64,000 nt of DNA from Leptospira biflexa serovar Patoc strain 'Patoc 1 (Paris)'. Lineage in GTDB: Bacteria; Spirochaetota; Leptospiria; Leptospirales; Leptospiraceae. Under the pieces are notes generated by a model that ran no database searches, had not been told where the DNA came from, and saw only the letters and a program-made list of their open reading frames with translations. Below are positions 24,161 through 33,453 of this stretch, piece after piece. Both the position numbers and the translations under genes were made by a program. The stretch is taken from positions 213,656 to 277,655 of the forward strand of contig NC_010843.1 of assembly GCF_000017685.1 (NCBI RefSeq), given 5' to 3'. Position 1 is the stretch's first letter. Every line of letters starts with the position of its first letter.

Positions 24161-26416
24161 TTACGCTTTCATCAAGTTCAAGGCAGCACCTGCTTTGAAC
24201 CATTCGATTTGTTGTGCATTGTAAGTATGGTTCACTTGGATCTCATCTTTTTTCCCATCTTTATGATTGAGAACAAGAGTGAGAGCTTTTCCTTCTTGAA
24301 AACTTGTGAGGCCATTGATGTCGATCAAATCATCTTCTTGGATTTTATCGTAGTCATCTTTGTTGGCAAATGTTAACGCAAGCATCCCTTGTTTTTTGAG
24401 GTTTGTTTCGTGGATACGAGCGAAAGACTTCACAAGTACGGCACGCACTCCCAAATGCCTTGGTTCCATAGCGGCGTGTTCTCTAGAAGAACCTTCCCCA
24501 TAGTTTTCATCCCCAACCACAATCGATCCAATGCCTTGTGCTTTGTAGGCTCTTTGGGTTTGTGGCACGGGTTCATAATTCCCAGTGATTTGGTTTTTAA
24601 CTTCATTGGTTTTGCCATTGAAAAAGTTGGTCGCACCAATGAGTAGGTTATTGGAGATATTGTCCAAGTGGCCACGGAATTTTAACCAAGGACCCGCCAT
24701 CGAGATATGGTCTGTTGTACATTTCCCTTTTGCCTTGATGAGAAGTTTGAGGCCTTTTAGGTCCGTTCCTTCCCAGGCTTTGAATGGAGCAAGGAGTTGC
24801 AGTCTTGTGGAACTTGGATCCACAATCACTTGTACACCTGATCCATCTGCCGCAGGAGCAACATAACCCGCATCTTCTACCGCAAAACCTTTATTAGGAA
24901 GTTCTTCCCCAGTAGGTGGGTCGAGTTTTACCTTTTCCCCTTTTTCGTTGGTGAGAGTGTCTGTGAGAGGATTGAATCCTAAATCTCCTGCAATGGCAAG
25001 TGCCGTTGTGATCTCTGGAGAAGCAACAAACGCGTATGTGTTTGGGTTTCCGTCTTGTCGTGCTTGGAAGTTACGATTGAAAGAGTGAACAATCGTGTTC
25101 TTTTCCTTTTTATCGGCACCCACACGAGACCACATCCCAATACAAGGCCCGCAAGCATTCGAGAATACTTTAGCGCCAATTTGGTGGAAGGTGTCAATGA
25201 ATCCGTCACGTTCGATCGTATAACGAACAAGTTCCGATCCTGGTGTGATCGTAAATTCTGCTTTGGTTTTCAGGCCTTTAGCAGAGACTTGTTTGGCAAG
25301 AGATGCCGCACGTGAGATGTCTTCATAAGATGAGTTTGTGCAAGATCCAATGAGGCCCACTTCTACTTTTGTTGGCCAACCATTCTTTGCCGCTTCTTCT
25401 TTCATCTTAGAAATCGGAGTGGCTAAGTCTGGTGTGAACGGTCCATTTACGTATGGTTCAAGAGTGTCTAAATCAATTTCAATCACTTGGTCAAAGTACT
25501 TGGATGGATCTGCATATACTTCTGGGTCAGCAGTTAAGTGAGCTTTGTATTTGTTGGCAAGGTCTGCCACATCACTTCTGTTTGTCGAACGTAGATAACG
25601 TTCCATGGAAGCATCGTATCCAAATGTGGATGTTGTGGCACCAATTTCAGCACCCATATTACAAATTGTACCTTTTCCTGTACAAGAAAGGGCTTCGGCA
25701 CCTGGACCAAAGTATTCTACAATCGCACCCGTTCCCCCTTTGACAGTGAGGATCCCTGCGACTTTCAAAATGACGTCTTTTGCAGATGTCCAGCCATTGA
25801 GTTTTCCTGTGAGTTTGACACCGATGGCTTTTGGCCATTTGAGTTCCCAAGGGAGACCCGCCATCACATCACAAGCGTCAGCTCCACCCACACCAATGGC
25901 CACCATTCCGAGTCCACCAGCGTTGACAGTGTGTGAGTCCGTTCCAATCATCATCCCACCAGGGAATGCATAGTTTTCTAGGACCACTTGGTGGATGATC
26001 CCAGCCCCTGGTTTCCAGAATCCGATTCCGTATTTATTTGAGACGGAAGATAAAAAATCATAAACTTCTTTGTTTTCAGTGACTGCGATGCCAAGGTCTT
26101 TCCCTGATTCTTCTTTTGCTGTGATCAAGTGGTCACAGTGAACGGTGGAAGGCACAGCTACTTTTTTTCTGCCTGCTTGCATGAACTGCAATAGTGCCAT
26201 TTGGGCCGTTGCATCTTGCATGGCCACTCGGTCTGGCGCAAAGTCAACATAGTCAGCACCACGTCCAAAACTTTTGGATGGGTTTCCGTCCCATAGGTGG
26301 TTGTATAAAATCTTTTCTGTGAGAGTGAGGGGTCGACCCACAATCTTCCTGGCTTGTGCGATGGCCGCTTCCATTTTGGAATAACGAGCCGCGATCATTT
26401 CTATATCAAATGCCAT
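24161..26416 (-). CDS. acnA: Aconitate hydratase (mitochondrial type)
   Basis: 751 residues. The N-terminal part has [19 protein letters not shown], then TVHCDHLI and [29 protein letters not shown]. The 4Fe-4S cluster cysteines are visible in [10 protein letters not shown] and [10 protein letters not shown]. The C-terminal swivel domain has [15 protein letters not shown] with the active-site Ser. The layout (Cys-containing domains 1-3, linker, domain 4, about 750 residues) is that of the eukaryote-like aconitase, shorter than bacterial AcnA (about 890). It converts citrate to isocitrate in the TCA cycle. An AGAGG site lies before the ATG. The symbol is used loosely, since this clade differs from E. 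coli AcnA. Confidence 0.95.
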   Translation of the reverse strand: MAFDIEMIAARYSKMEAAIAQARKIVGRPLTLTEKILYNHLWDGNPSKSFGRGADYVDFAPDRVAMQDATAQMALLQFMQAGRKKVAVPSTVHCDHLITAKEESGKDLGIAVTENKEVYDFLSSVSNKYGIGFWKPGAGIIHQVVLENYAFPGGMMIGTDSHTVNAGGLGMVAIGVGGADACDVMAGLPWELKWPKAIGVKLTGKLNGWTSAKDVILKVAGILTVKGGTGAIVEYFGPGAEALSCTGKGTICNMGAEIGATTSTFGYDASMERYLRSTNRSDVADLANKYKAHLTADPEVYADPSKYFDQVIEIDLDTLEPYVNGPFTPDLATPISKMKEEAAKNGWPTKVEVGLIGSCTNSSYEDISRAASLAKQVSAKGLKTKAEFTITPGSELVRYTIERDGFIDTFHQIGAKVFSNACGPCIGMWSRVGADKKEKNTIVHSFNRNFQARQDGNPNTYAFVASPEITTALAIAGDLGFNPLTDTLTNEKGEKVKLDPPTGEELPNKGFAVEDAGYVAPAADGSGVQVIVDPSSTRLQLLAPFKAWEGTDLKGLKLLIKAKGKCTTDHISMAGPWLKFRGHLDNISNNLLIGATNFFNGKTNEVKNQITGNYEPVPQTQRAYKAQGIGSIVVGDENYGEGSSREHAAMEPRHLGVRAVLVKSFARIHETNLKKQGMLALTFANKDDYDKIQEDDLIDINGLTSFQEGKALTLVLNHKDGKKDEIQVNHTYNAQQIEWFKAGAALNLMKA

Positions 26417-26526
26417 CTGAACCTCTTATACCTATCAGACCGTAGGAAAAAAGGGAATCAATCGAAAATTAAACTACAGAACTTAAAATCAGTAAAATTG
26501 GTTCTTTTGTTGAAGTGGGCAGGAAA

Positions 26527-27057
26527 TCAACCGTCAATACGGACATACACTTCATCGGCTTTTAGGATGAGCCCCGTTTTGATTTCGATGAGTCTTGTAT
26601 TGACAAAAACACCGTCTTGGTAAGGGGTCACAATCCCTGTGATGATGACTCCTACTTTTAGAACCTCACCTATTTTACGCAAGGTGGCAGTGTCTGTTGG
26701 TGAATCCAAACTCAGACCCGCTTCCTTTAAAACCTTTTGGTTGGCCAGTCGATCTAAGATGAGGAATCGATCCTTTTTGACAAGTTCCGTGGTAAGTTTT
26801 TCGGCAAGGATTTCGCCGTATGGACTTTTTTTCCCTTCATTGTCTAAAAAGGTCAAAACAACAAGTCTTTCGGGTTGGAAATAAAACCCCTTCTCTGATA
26901 AAGAAATCGCCAATTGTTCTAAGGGAGGGACTGTTGGTTTTTTGGGTTTGGATTCTCTTTCTTCTCCCAAGTAACAAGCGCTAAAGACACCCAAAACAAG
27001 TGCAAGAATGAATCCTTTAAAATGCAAGTTCCATCCCAAGTGATGTAACATATTCAT
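26527..27057 (-). CDS. FlgO-like lipoprotein
   Basis: I favour the ATG at 27057, overlapping the end of the upstream gene by 41 bp, with a GGA-containing site upstream; Met codons at 27072 and 27051 are alternatives. A lipoprotein signal (GFILALVLGVFSAC) is followed by VPPLEQLAISLSEKGFYFQPERLVVLTFLDNEGKKSPYGEILAEKLTTELVKKDRFLILDR. This segment, with the later LGKIGEVLKVGVIITGIV-like stretch (seen as LRKIGEVLKVGVIITGIV), matches the FlgO/CsgG-related fold of outer-membrane accessory proteins. In Vibrio, FlgO aids flagellar integrity; in spirochaetes with periplasmic flagella the role is unknown. Confidence 0.75.
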   Translation of the reverse strand: MNMLHHLGWNLHFKGFILALVLGVFSACYLGEERESKPKKPTVPPLEQLAISLSEKGFYFQPERLVVLTFLDNEGKKSPYGEILAEKLTTELVKKDRFLILDRLANQKVLKEAGLSLDSPTDTATLRKIGEVLKVGVIITGIVTPYQDGVFVNTRLIEIKTGLILKADEVYVRIDG

Positions 27058-28036
27058 AAAACGATTTTCCATTGAATGTATTCCCTACCATATATCCACC
27101 TGGAACTCCATATAAAACCCCGTCTTTATAAAATTGATTTTGGAAGTTAAGAAAAAATGTAGTTTTTTGATTTCCTGGAGGTTTGCCACGGAAGGAAGCA
27201 GAAAAGGTCTCAGGAGACCGACCGTTTTGGTCTCTTACCCGAAGTAAGGGATCATTAAAAACGTTAAAAATTTGGTTCCCTAAGTACAGGGAATAGTTCT
27301 TGGAAGAACCTAAAAAGAAAATCAATCCAAGGGAGGCAATATCCTGCGCAGGGACAAATCCAATTTGCCCATTCGAAGCACTTGGCCTTTGGTTCACATA
27401 ATTGTATTTTACATTCAATTGGATTTGATCACTACCGAAAAAAAAAGAAAACTTACCACCTTCTGCTCCATAGGAAGCAACAGGATTTTCTGTTTTAATA
27501 TTATAAATGGAGGTTTGCACTTTTAAAAAAGGAGAAGCAGAAAAATTACCTTGGTATTCATAAAGTAATTTTGGATCGTATAACGTCCGCTTGTTTGCCT
27601 CTATTTGGCGAAAGATCATATTCGCAGAAGGATGATTGGAAGTTGTCAAAATAGATTGTGATAAAGCAGGTTCTCCACTCAGTTTTGCATCCAATACAGA
27701 AAAATTGGCTGGAGAAACATCGGATTCAAATCTCAAAAAAGAGTAAGAAAAATTACTACGTTTAATCCCTCGTTTCGAAGGGGAATTGTCCCCCACTAGT
27801 GAAAAAAAAACAAAGGCATCCTTAGGTGTTTCTGAAAATTCAGAACGTTTTGAACGTTCAATCGCATGATTCGCTTCAATGGAAAAATTTAAAGTTTTTT
27901 TTTCAGCTAACTGAGGTTTTGCTGTCATTTCTAATTTTTTGACTTGGTTTTCTTGGATGGGTGCCAATGCCACCACAGCAAGAAGACCGAATCCAGAAAT
28001 CAGTGATACAAAAACAGATGCTTGTGGGGAGTTCAT
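27017..28036 (-). CDS. Hypothetical exported protein, probable outer-membrane beta-barrel
   Basis: 339 residues. The N-terminus has a hydrophobic segment (ASVFVSLISGFGLLAVVALA) that can act as a signal. The rest is dominated by amphipathic strands (FSYSFLRFESDVSP, FLKVQTSIYNIKT, SFFFGSDQIQLNVKYNYVNQ, TTFFLNFQNQFYKDGVLYG), and the protein ends in SLGMELAF, an aromatic C-terminus typical of BAM substrates. I recognise no family. It is first of a pair with the FlgO-like lipoprotein, overlapping it. Confidence 0.65.
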   Translation of the reverse strand: MNSPQASVFVSLISGFGLLAVVALAPIQENQVKKLEMTAKPQLAEKKTLNFSIEANHAIERSKRSEFSETPKDAFVFFSLVGDNSPSKRGIKRSNFSYSFLRFESDVSPANFSVLDAKLSGEPALSQSILTTSNHPSANMIFRQIEANKRTLYDPKLLYEYQGNFSASPFLKVQTSIYNIKTENPVASYGAEGGKFSFFFGSDQIQLNVKYNYVNQRPSASNGQIGFVPAQDIASLGLIFFLGSSKNYSLYLGNQIFNVFNDPLLRVRDQNGRSPETFSASFRGKPPGNQKTTFFLNFQNQFYKDGVLYGVPGGYMVGNTFNGKSFYEYVTSLGMELAF

Positions 28037-28088
28037 AAAGAAACTGTAGAAACATATTTCCTAATCTAAAACACATGTAAACCTATTT

Positions 28089-29129
28089 TTAAAATAAGAA
28101 CATAGAATCACCATAGGAATAAAAACGAAACTGGTTCTGTAATGCATACTGATACGCATTCATCACGAGTCGACTATTGGCAAAGGCACTCACAAGTAAT
28201 AACAAACTCGATTTTGGTAAATGGAAGTTTGTGATCAGTCCATGTACGGATTCAATATTGTCCCCTGGCGACAAAAATATGTCAGTTTGACCCAGGCCTA
28301 CCTTAAATTTCTGTTGTTGAGAATCAAATACAGTTTCAAGCACTCGGAGCGAAGTCGTTCCGACAGCAATGATCCTACGTCCTTCTTTTTTTGCAGAGTT
28401 CAATTGGCTTGCAGACTCATCGGTGATTTCATACCTTTCTTTATGTAGGGTTTTAGTCTGCCATTGTTCGGTGGTTAAGGGACGAAATGTCCCATAACCA
28501 ACTTGTAAGTTGACTGGTACAAATTGAATCCCAAGCTGGATGAGTTCTAATTTTAACGAATCCGTAAAATGTAGTCCCGCAGTGGGTGCTGCGACGGAAC
28601 CTGATTTTTTGGCAAAGATGGTTTGGTAACGGAATTTATCATCTTCGATCGCCTTTCGTTTTAAGTAAGGAGGGATGGGGATGGTTCCAAAAACTTCAAA
28701 GTCTAAATCCGTAATCGTGCGTTCTGATCTGAGAAGGGATAGTTCGTTGTCCTTGCTTTCATACACAAAAGGGAATTCTTTAAACCCCACTGGCCATAAA
28801 TTTTCACCTAATCTCAGTTTGGCCCTATTTTTCAATATACAAGACCAGATGTTTGCATTGTCTTCTAAAGTATCTAAAAAAATCGCTTCATGAATCCGCC
28901 CGGATTCCACTTGTAAGTACACCCTACGATAGGATACTTTGGTTTCGTTATAAACAAGAACATCACCAGGCTTTAACCAGTTGCGTATGTCCCGAAAAAA
29001 AGGTGCTTCCTTAAATGTCTCATTGGCTCTGTCAACGAGGAGTAGTCTCGATTCATCTCTGTTTTTCGCGGGAAAACGAGCAATTTGTTCTTCTGGTAAA
29101 TGAAAATCAAATTCGTTTAAAAAATCCAT
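28089..29129 (-). CDS. queA: S-adenosylmethionine:tRNA ribosyltransferase-isomerase
   Basis: 346 residues, the normal QueA length. Diagnostic blocks are FDFHLPEEQIARFPAKNRDESRLLLVDR at the N-terminus, GSVAAPTAGLHFT near residues 175-190, VGYGTFRPL and, near the C-terminus, LITNFHLPKSSLLLLVSAFA. QueA transfers and isomerises the ribosyl part of SAM to 7-aminomethyl-7-deazaguanine in tRNA to form epoxyqueuosine, in the cytosol. No other queuosine genes are beside it. It is divergent from the glycan locus. Confidence 0.95.
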   Translation of the reverse strand: MDFLNEFDFHLPEEQIARFPAKNRDESRLLLVDRANETFKEAPFFRDIRNWLKPGDVLVYNETKVSYRRVYLQVESGRIHEAIFLDTLEDNANIWSCILKNRAKLRLGENLWPVGFKEFPFVYESKDNELSLLRSERTITDLDFEVFGTIPIPPYLKRKAIEDDKFRYQTIFAKKSGSVAAPTAGLHFTDSLKLELIQLGIQFVPVNLQVGYGTFRPLTTEQWQTKTLHKERYEITDESASQLNSAKKEGRRIIAVGTTSLRVLETVFDSQQQKFKVGLGQTDIFLSPGDNIESVHGLITNFHLPKSSLLLLVSAFANSRLVMNAYQYALQNQFRFYSYGDSMFLF

Positions 29130-29192
29130 CTTGGGATCACCTTAGGAAAACCTTGTCAATTAACCAGAAATATTGGGAATGGTAGGAGAACT

Positions 29193-30485
29193 ATGTGGAA
29201 ATTTTTAGAGCCGATAGAAAGACATGGGAAATGGATCCTTGCTGTTCTTTTTTTATTCCTTTTGGTTACCTCTGTCACACGTGCCCACCAAAAATCTGAT
29301 TTTTTGGACTATTACCATGCCAGTGAACGTTGGTCCACAGGGGAAAATTTATACAGATTCGATGTTGCTTTTGAACTCCAATCCAAAATCAAATCTGCTG
29401 AGGATTTATTCCTTCCAGAAAACCTACCCCTTCTCCTTTCCCTACAAAATGAAACAGCGACTTATATTTACCCTCCATTGTTCTCATTTTTACTCATACC
29501 CATCACATTTTTATCGGAAAATAATGCCGCCTTATTGTTTGAACTCATCAGTTGGATTTCTTTACTTGCGATCTTTTATCTACTCTTCCAAAACAAAGAA
29601 CTCAATTTAGAAAAACAAAAGTACAAATACATATTGTTAATCACAACGATGGTAATTAATTTTCGATTCATCGAAAGCCATATCCAAAATAACCAAGTAG
29701 GAATTTTTCTCATCTTACTTGTGTTAGCATCTATTTTGATTAAAAATGATTTTGTGGGTGGAATTTTGTTAGCTCTTGCAGTTTGCATCAAAATCACACC
29801 TCTTGTTTTTCTTTTCGCCTTCGTTTATGAAAAAAAGTTTAGTAGAATCGTTTGGTTTTTTGTGGGACTTTTTCTTTGGAATGCACTCCCACTCACATAC
29901 AATTGGGAATACACAATCCAAATGTCCAATGAATGGATTTCGCAAATTTTAGGGAACGCTCTGAACAATCCACTTTTACGGTCTTGGAAAAACAACCAAT
30001 CGCTCCCCTCTACACTCGCAAAGTATTTTGTTTCAGGTGCTGACTTTATCAACCAACCGACATATGGATTACCATTTTTTAATGTATCTCTTTTTACTTT
30101 AAAAATCGTTCAAATTATATTCGTTTTGGCATTTGGGATACCACTGCTTCTTTTATGGCGCAAACCGAACCAAAAATGGTCGATCATCTCTTTATTATTT
30201 TTAATTTCTGCACTTTTTAGTGGGATCAGTTGGATCCATAGTTTTATCATTTGTTTGGTTCCAGTTTATTTCATATTAAACAAAGTGATTTCAGAAACAA
30301 AAATGACTCGATCCGCTTATGTTTTACTTTTCATTTTAAGTTTGCCCATTCTCAGTCATCGTACCTTTATCGGCCAAAAGTTAGAATCCTTTCTTTCAAT
30401 GTATTCCATTCTCTTTTATTCTACAAGTTTGTTGTATTTTTATATCGTTAGGTTTGCACTTCATGAAAACAATCATCGGAATTGA
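29193..30485 (+). CDS. GT87-like polyprenol-phosphate glycosyltransferase (DUF2029)
   Basis: 430 residues with about ten to eleven hydrophobic segments. The first extracytoplasmic loop has SDFLDYYHASERWSTGENLYRFD, matching the acidic D-x-x-x-Y motif of GT-C mannosyltransferases of family GT87. TYIYPPLFSFLLIPITFL and ALAVCIKITPLVFLFAFVYEKKF (with the K-P type motif) support the family. It should add a sugar from a polyprenyl-phosphate donor on the periplasmic face. First gene of the glycan operon; it overlaps the next gene by 23 bp. Confidence 0.82.
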   Translation: MWKFLEPIERHGKWILAVLFLFLLVTSVTRAHQKSDFLDYYHASERWSTGENLYRFDVAFELQSKIKSAEDLFLPENLPLLLSLQNETATYIYPPLFSFLLIPITFLSENNAALLFELISWISLLAIFYLLFQNKELNLEKQKYKYILLITTMVINFRFIESHIQNNQVGIFLILLVLASILIKNDFVGGILLALAVCIKITPLVFLFAFVYEKKFSRIVWFFVGLFLWNALPLTYNWEYTIQMSNEWISQILGNALNNPLLRSWKNNQSLPSTLAKYFVSGADFINQPTYGLPFFNVSLFTLKIVQIIFVLAFGIPLLLLWRKPNQKWSIISLLFLISALFSGISWIHSFIICLVPVYFILNKVISETKMTRSAYVLLFILSLPILSHRTFIGQKLESFLSMYSILFYSTSLLYFYIVRFALHENNHRN

Positions 30486-31557
30486 TGTCAGACCACTTGC
30501 GTATGGAATCACTGGGAACTCTCGTTATCTTGCGGAAGTTCTGAAAGTTATTTTACCAAAACACAAAGACAAAAAATTTTATTTTTTAAGTAACAAACCA
30601 ATTCACCCAGTATTCAATGATTTACTTCTGCCAAACGTACATTTGGTGGTAGAATCAAAACCAATCCCTGGACCAATCTATTTAAATTTGATTTTACCAA
30701 AAAGACTCAAACAAAACAAAATCGAAGTTTTTTGGGGTACCATTCAAATGTTACCGTTTTTTAAACTACCAATCCCCAGTTACGTGAACTATCACGATCT
30801 CAATTTTATATCTGCCCCAGAAACCATGGCAAAATGGAATTATTGGCAACACAAATTATTATCACCAGTTACATTGAAAAATGCAGACAAAATCTTTTGT
30901 TTATCCAAAAATACAAAAGAAGAAATCATCCAGTTTCGACCAAATTTCAAAAACAAATGTATCGTTGTATACCCAGGTGTTTCTAAAACAAAAACAAATT
31001 TGTCTAAGGTAAAAATCAAATTTCCAAAAGATTTTTTCCTAACAGTAGGAACCCTAGAACCAAGAAAAAATATCAACCGATTGGTAGATGCTTTTTTACA
31101 TTTTAAAGCAGATCATCCTAAAGACAAACATTCCCTTCTCATCATGGGGAGAAAAGGTTGGGGCGAAGAAGGAGAAATTCTGTATCAAAAGTTAAACGAT
31201 CCAAAGACCCAAACTTTCGGAATTCAATTCATCGATACACCTGACGAAAACACATTGGCGCTTGCATTCCAATCATGTAAGGCATTCTTTTTTCCATCTT
31301 TACACGAAGGGTTTGGTTTGCCATTGCTTGAAGCAATGCTCGAGGGCAAAAGATGTGTTGCATCCGACATCCCAGTATTCAAAGAAATTTTATCTGATCA
31401 ATGTGATGTTTTCGTAGCACCAAAAGATACGGAATCATGGACCAAAGCCTTTCAGACATTATCAGGACCCAAAAAAGAAAGAGTGCCAAAATTCCCAACT
31501 AAATTGTGGACCTGGCAAGAAACCGCGAAAAAGATAGAAGAGGTACTATTTATATGA
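30463..31557 (+). CDS. GT4-family glycosyltransferase
   Basis: The ATG at 30463 (MKTIIGIDVRPLAYG) is preferred to one nine bases upstream. The 364-residue GT-B enzyme has DKIFCLSKNTKEEI (the SxxTK end of the N-terminal domain), then FLTVGTLEPRKNINRLVDAF (donor-site start), and SLHEGFGLPLLEAMLEGKRCVASDIPVFKEI, the E-x7-E motif of GT4. It transfers a nucleotide-activated sugar in the cytosol, retaining configuration. The substrate is unknown. The TGA overlaps the next ATG as ATGA. Confidence 0.92.
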   Translation: MKTIIGIDVRPLAYGITGNSRYLAEVLKVILPKHKDKKFYFLSNKPIHPVFNDLLLPNVHLVVESKPIPGPIYLNLILPKRLKQNKIEVFWGTIQMLPFFKLPIPSYVNYHDLNFISAPETMAKWNYWQHKLLSPVTLKNADKIFCLSKNTKEEIIQFRPNFKNKCIVVYPGVSKTKTNLSKVKIKFPKDFFLTVGTLEPRKNINRLVDAFLHFKADHPKDKHSLLIMGRKGWGEEGEILYQKLNDPKTQTFGIQFIDTPDENTLALAFQSCKAFFFPSLHEGFGLPLLEAMLEGKRCVASDIPVFKEILSDQCDVFVAPKDTESWTKAFQTLSGPKKERVPKFPTKLWTWQETAKKIEEVLFI

Positions 31558-32141
31558 AAACCATTGATCGTTTGCTCTCAAAGTGGAAAGAATACAAATC
31601 TAAAAAAGAAACTGCCTATTTTGGAACGTCTCTTTATGATGAGTTGCATTCAAATCCACTCCCCTCACTTGTTTTAATCATTGGGGCGACTTCATTCTTT
31701 TATCTTAGTTTACCGTATATTCACTTACTAGGGAATTTTTTCTTTTGGTTTGTGGGTGTATTGGAAATTACCAAAGTTCTAAAAATCCCTTTTTTGGATG
31801 AACTTCGTTATTACCATTACCTTTCCGCTTTTGTTTATTTTTATATTTCCATTTCCCTACTAATCGATGTTAGCCAACTGTTATCAAAATGGAATATTCG
31901 CACTGTATTTGTAAAAAATGAACTTTGGCAAATCAAACACTCATGGCTTGGGAAAAAACTCAATCAACATTCTTTGGAAGCAGAAGGACTCTCCCTTTCT
32001 TATGAGCATGGTGGGCTTAGCGATTATATTGGCCTCAATCGTTTGGTTTGGGAAAAAGATGGAAAAATACTAATTGTTTCTCCTTATTTTTTTCCAAATA
32101 GAAAAAACAAAACCATCGTCAATCGAATGTTAAAACGATAA
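31554..32141 (+). CDS. Membrane protein of unknown function in the glycan locus
   Basis: 195 residues starting at the overlapping ATG at 31554. Two to three hydrophobic segments are visible in the middle (LVLIIGATSFFYLSLPYIHLLGNFFFWFVGVLEI and YYHYLSAFVYFYISISLLIDV), flanked by charged soluble ends. The C-terminal half reads like a cytosolic domain (LEAEGLSLSYEHGGLSDYIGLNRLVWEKDGKILIVSPYF). I recognise no family. Its tight coupling to the GT4 gene suggests a part in the same glycan or export step. Confidence 0.65.
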   Translation: MKTIDRLLSKWKEYKSKKETAYFGTSLYDELHSNPLPSLVLIIGATSFFYLSLPYIHLLGNFFFWFVGVLEITKVLKIPFLDELRYYHYLSAFVYFYISISLLIDVSQLLSKWNIRTVFVKNELWQIKHSWLGKKLNQHSLEAEGLSLSYEHGGLSDYIGLNRLVWEKDGKILIVSPYFFPNRKNKTIVNRMLKR

Positions 32142-32156
32142 GAAGGTAGACTTTTT

Positions 32157-33443
32157 TTGAAAAAACTTTTCATCTTCCTTCTTCTTTTAGGTTTATTTTT
32201 ATTCCATCTTAGGTATCTATCACGTGCCTTTGATTGGGATTCTTGTGTTTATGCACTGAACATACAAAAAGATCGAATTGAATCTGCTTTTTTTAACCCT
32301 CATCATCTTGGATTTGAATCTTCAGGACTATTGTATTGGAAAATGGTTCGTACTTTCTATCAAACCACAGATATTATGTTTTTTCTGCGTTTGCGTATAT
32401 TGAGTTTTTCACTTTTCTTTTTGGGACTTTTTATTTGGATCTACTACAAACTTTATAAAGATTTTGTCTTAGCCGTTGTACTTGCTCTCGTCATCCAAGT
32501 AAGCCAAGCATTTTGGTTTTATAGCTTACACAATGACACACCACTCATTCATTCCTGTCTTATGGCATTGTTGTTTTTGCTAACCATTTATTATCTGCGA
32601 AAGGGTCTGAATGCAAAACAGCTGGCCATCTTGTGGTTCATCCAACTTTTTTCGATTTATTTCCATCAGTCGAATGTGATACATTTTGGAATGGTACCAA
32701 TGGCAATATTTTTATCGCCAAATCGAAGTTTAGGTACAAAACTTAGAGTCATATTCGTCTATTTGGCTTGCTTAGGACTTGTCACGATCTTTTCTTATTT
32801 GTTCGTTGGATTTGTGATCCTAAAAAGAGGCCTTGGACCTATCGACGAAAAACATTTTTCATTCTGGATGTTTTTGTATGCGGCCATCAATCGTTGGGGA
32901 ACAAGCCTTGGTGAAGAAAAAAATTACGTATTGTACTTTTATCGAGGCATTGGTGATGCTTTTTTAGTCTTTCAAAATGTAATCCCCAAATTTCGAGTGA
33001 ACCTTTTTGATTTCCAAAACCCAAAACACCTACCATATAATTTAAATCTTTTGTTCTGGATTTTTAGTTTATGTTTAGGAATTTTGAATTTTCGTACCAT
33101 GTGGGCAAAATACAAACAAGAAATATTGGTTCTGACATTTTGGTTGGTACCGTCCATCGTCTTCTATACATGGTGGGAAGGTTATTTTTTTGAATTCTGG
33201 GTTGGGACAACCATTGGACTTTGGATTCTCAATTCCTTTATCCTCAACTCATACCGAAACGATTTACTTCCAAAGTTTTCAAACTCAATCTTACATACAA
33301 CTTATACCTTAGTTTTTATCTTTTATTTCCTTACCAATTTTACATTTTCCACTCTACCTAGATCGATAGGTCCCAAATTCGGTTATACTGAGGGAATCCA
33401 AGGCCCCGTTGAAAAATTAGCAGAAGAAACAATCTACAGATAG
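32157..33443 (+). CDS. Polytopic membrane protein, GT-C/DUF2723-like
   Basis: The start is a TTG at 32157, after an AAGGTAG site. The 428-residue protein has about ten membrane spans and a first loop containing AFDWDSCVYALNIQK followed by HHLGFESSGLLYW, which recalls the aspartate-containing first loop of GT-C transferases such as protein O-mannosyltransferase-like or DUF2723 proteins. A segment SLHNDTPLIHSCLMALLFLL follows. I infer a second lipid-linked-sugar transferase of the locus, but the family is not certain. Confidence 0.65.
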   Translation: MKKLFIFLLLLGLFLFHLRYLSRAFDWDSCVYALNIQKDRIESAFFNPHHLGFESSGLLYWKMVRTFYQTTDIMFFLRLRILSFSLFFLGLFIWIYYKLYKDFVLAVVLALVIQVSQAFWFYSLHNDTPLIHSCLMALLFLLTIYYLRKGLNAKQLAILWFIQLFSIYFHQSNVIHFGMVPMAIFLSPNRSLGTKLRVIFVYLACLGLVTIFSYLFVGFVILKRGLGPIDEKHFSFWMFLYAAINRWGTSLGEEKNYVLYFYRGIGDAFLVFQNVIPKFRVNLFDFQNPKHLPYNLNLLFWIFSLCLGILNFRTMWAKYKQEILVLTFWLVPSIVFYTWWEGYFFEFWVGTTIGLWILNSFILNSYRNDLLPKFSNSILHTTYTLVFIFYFLTNFTFSTLPRSIGPKFGYTEGIQGPVEKLAEETIYR

Positions 33444-33453
33444 GACACGCAAG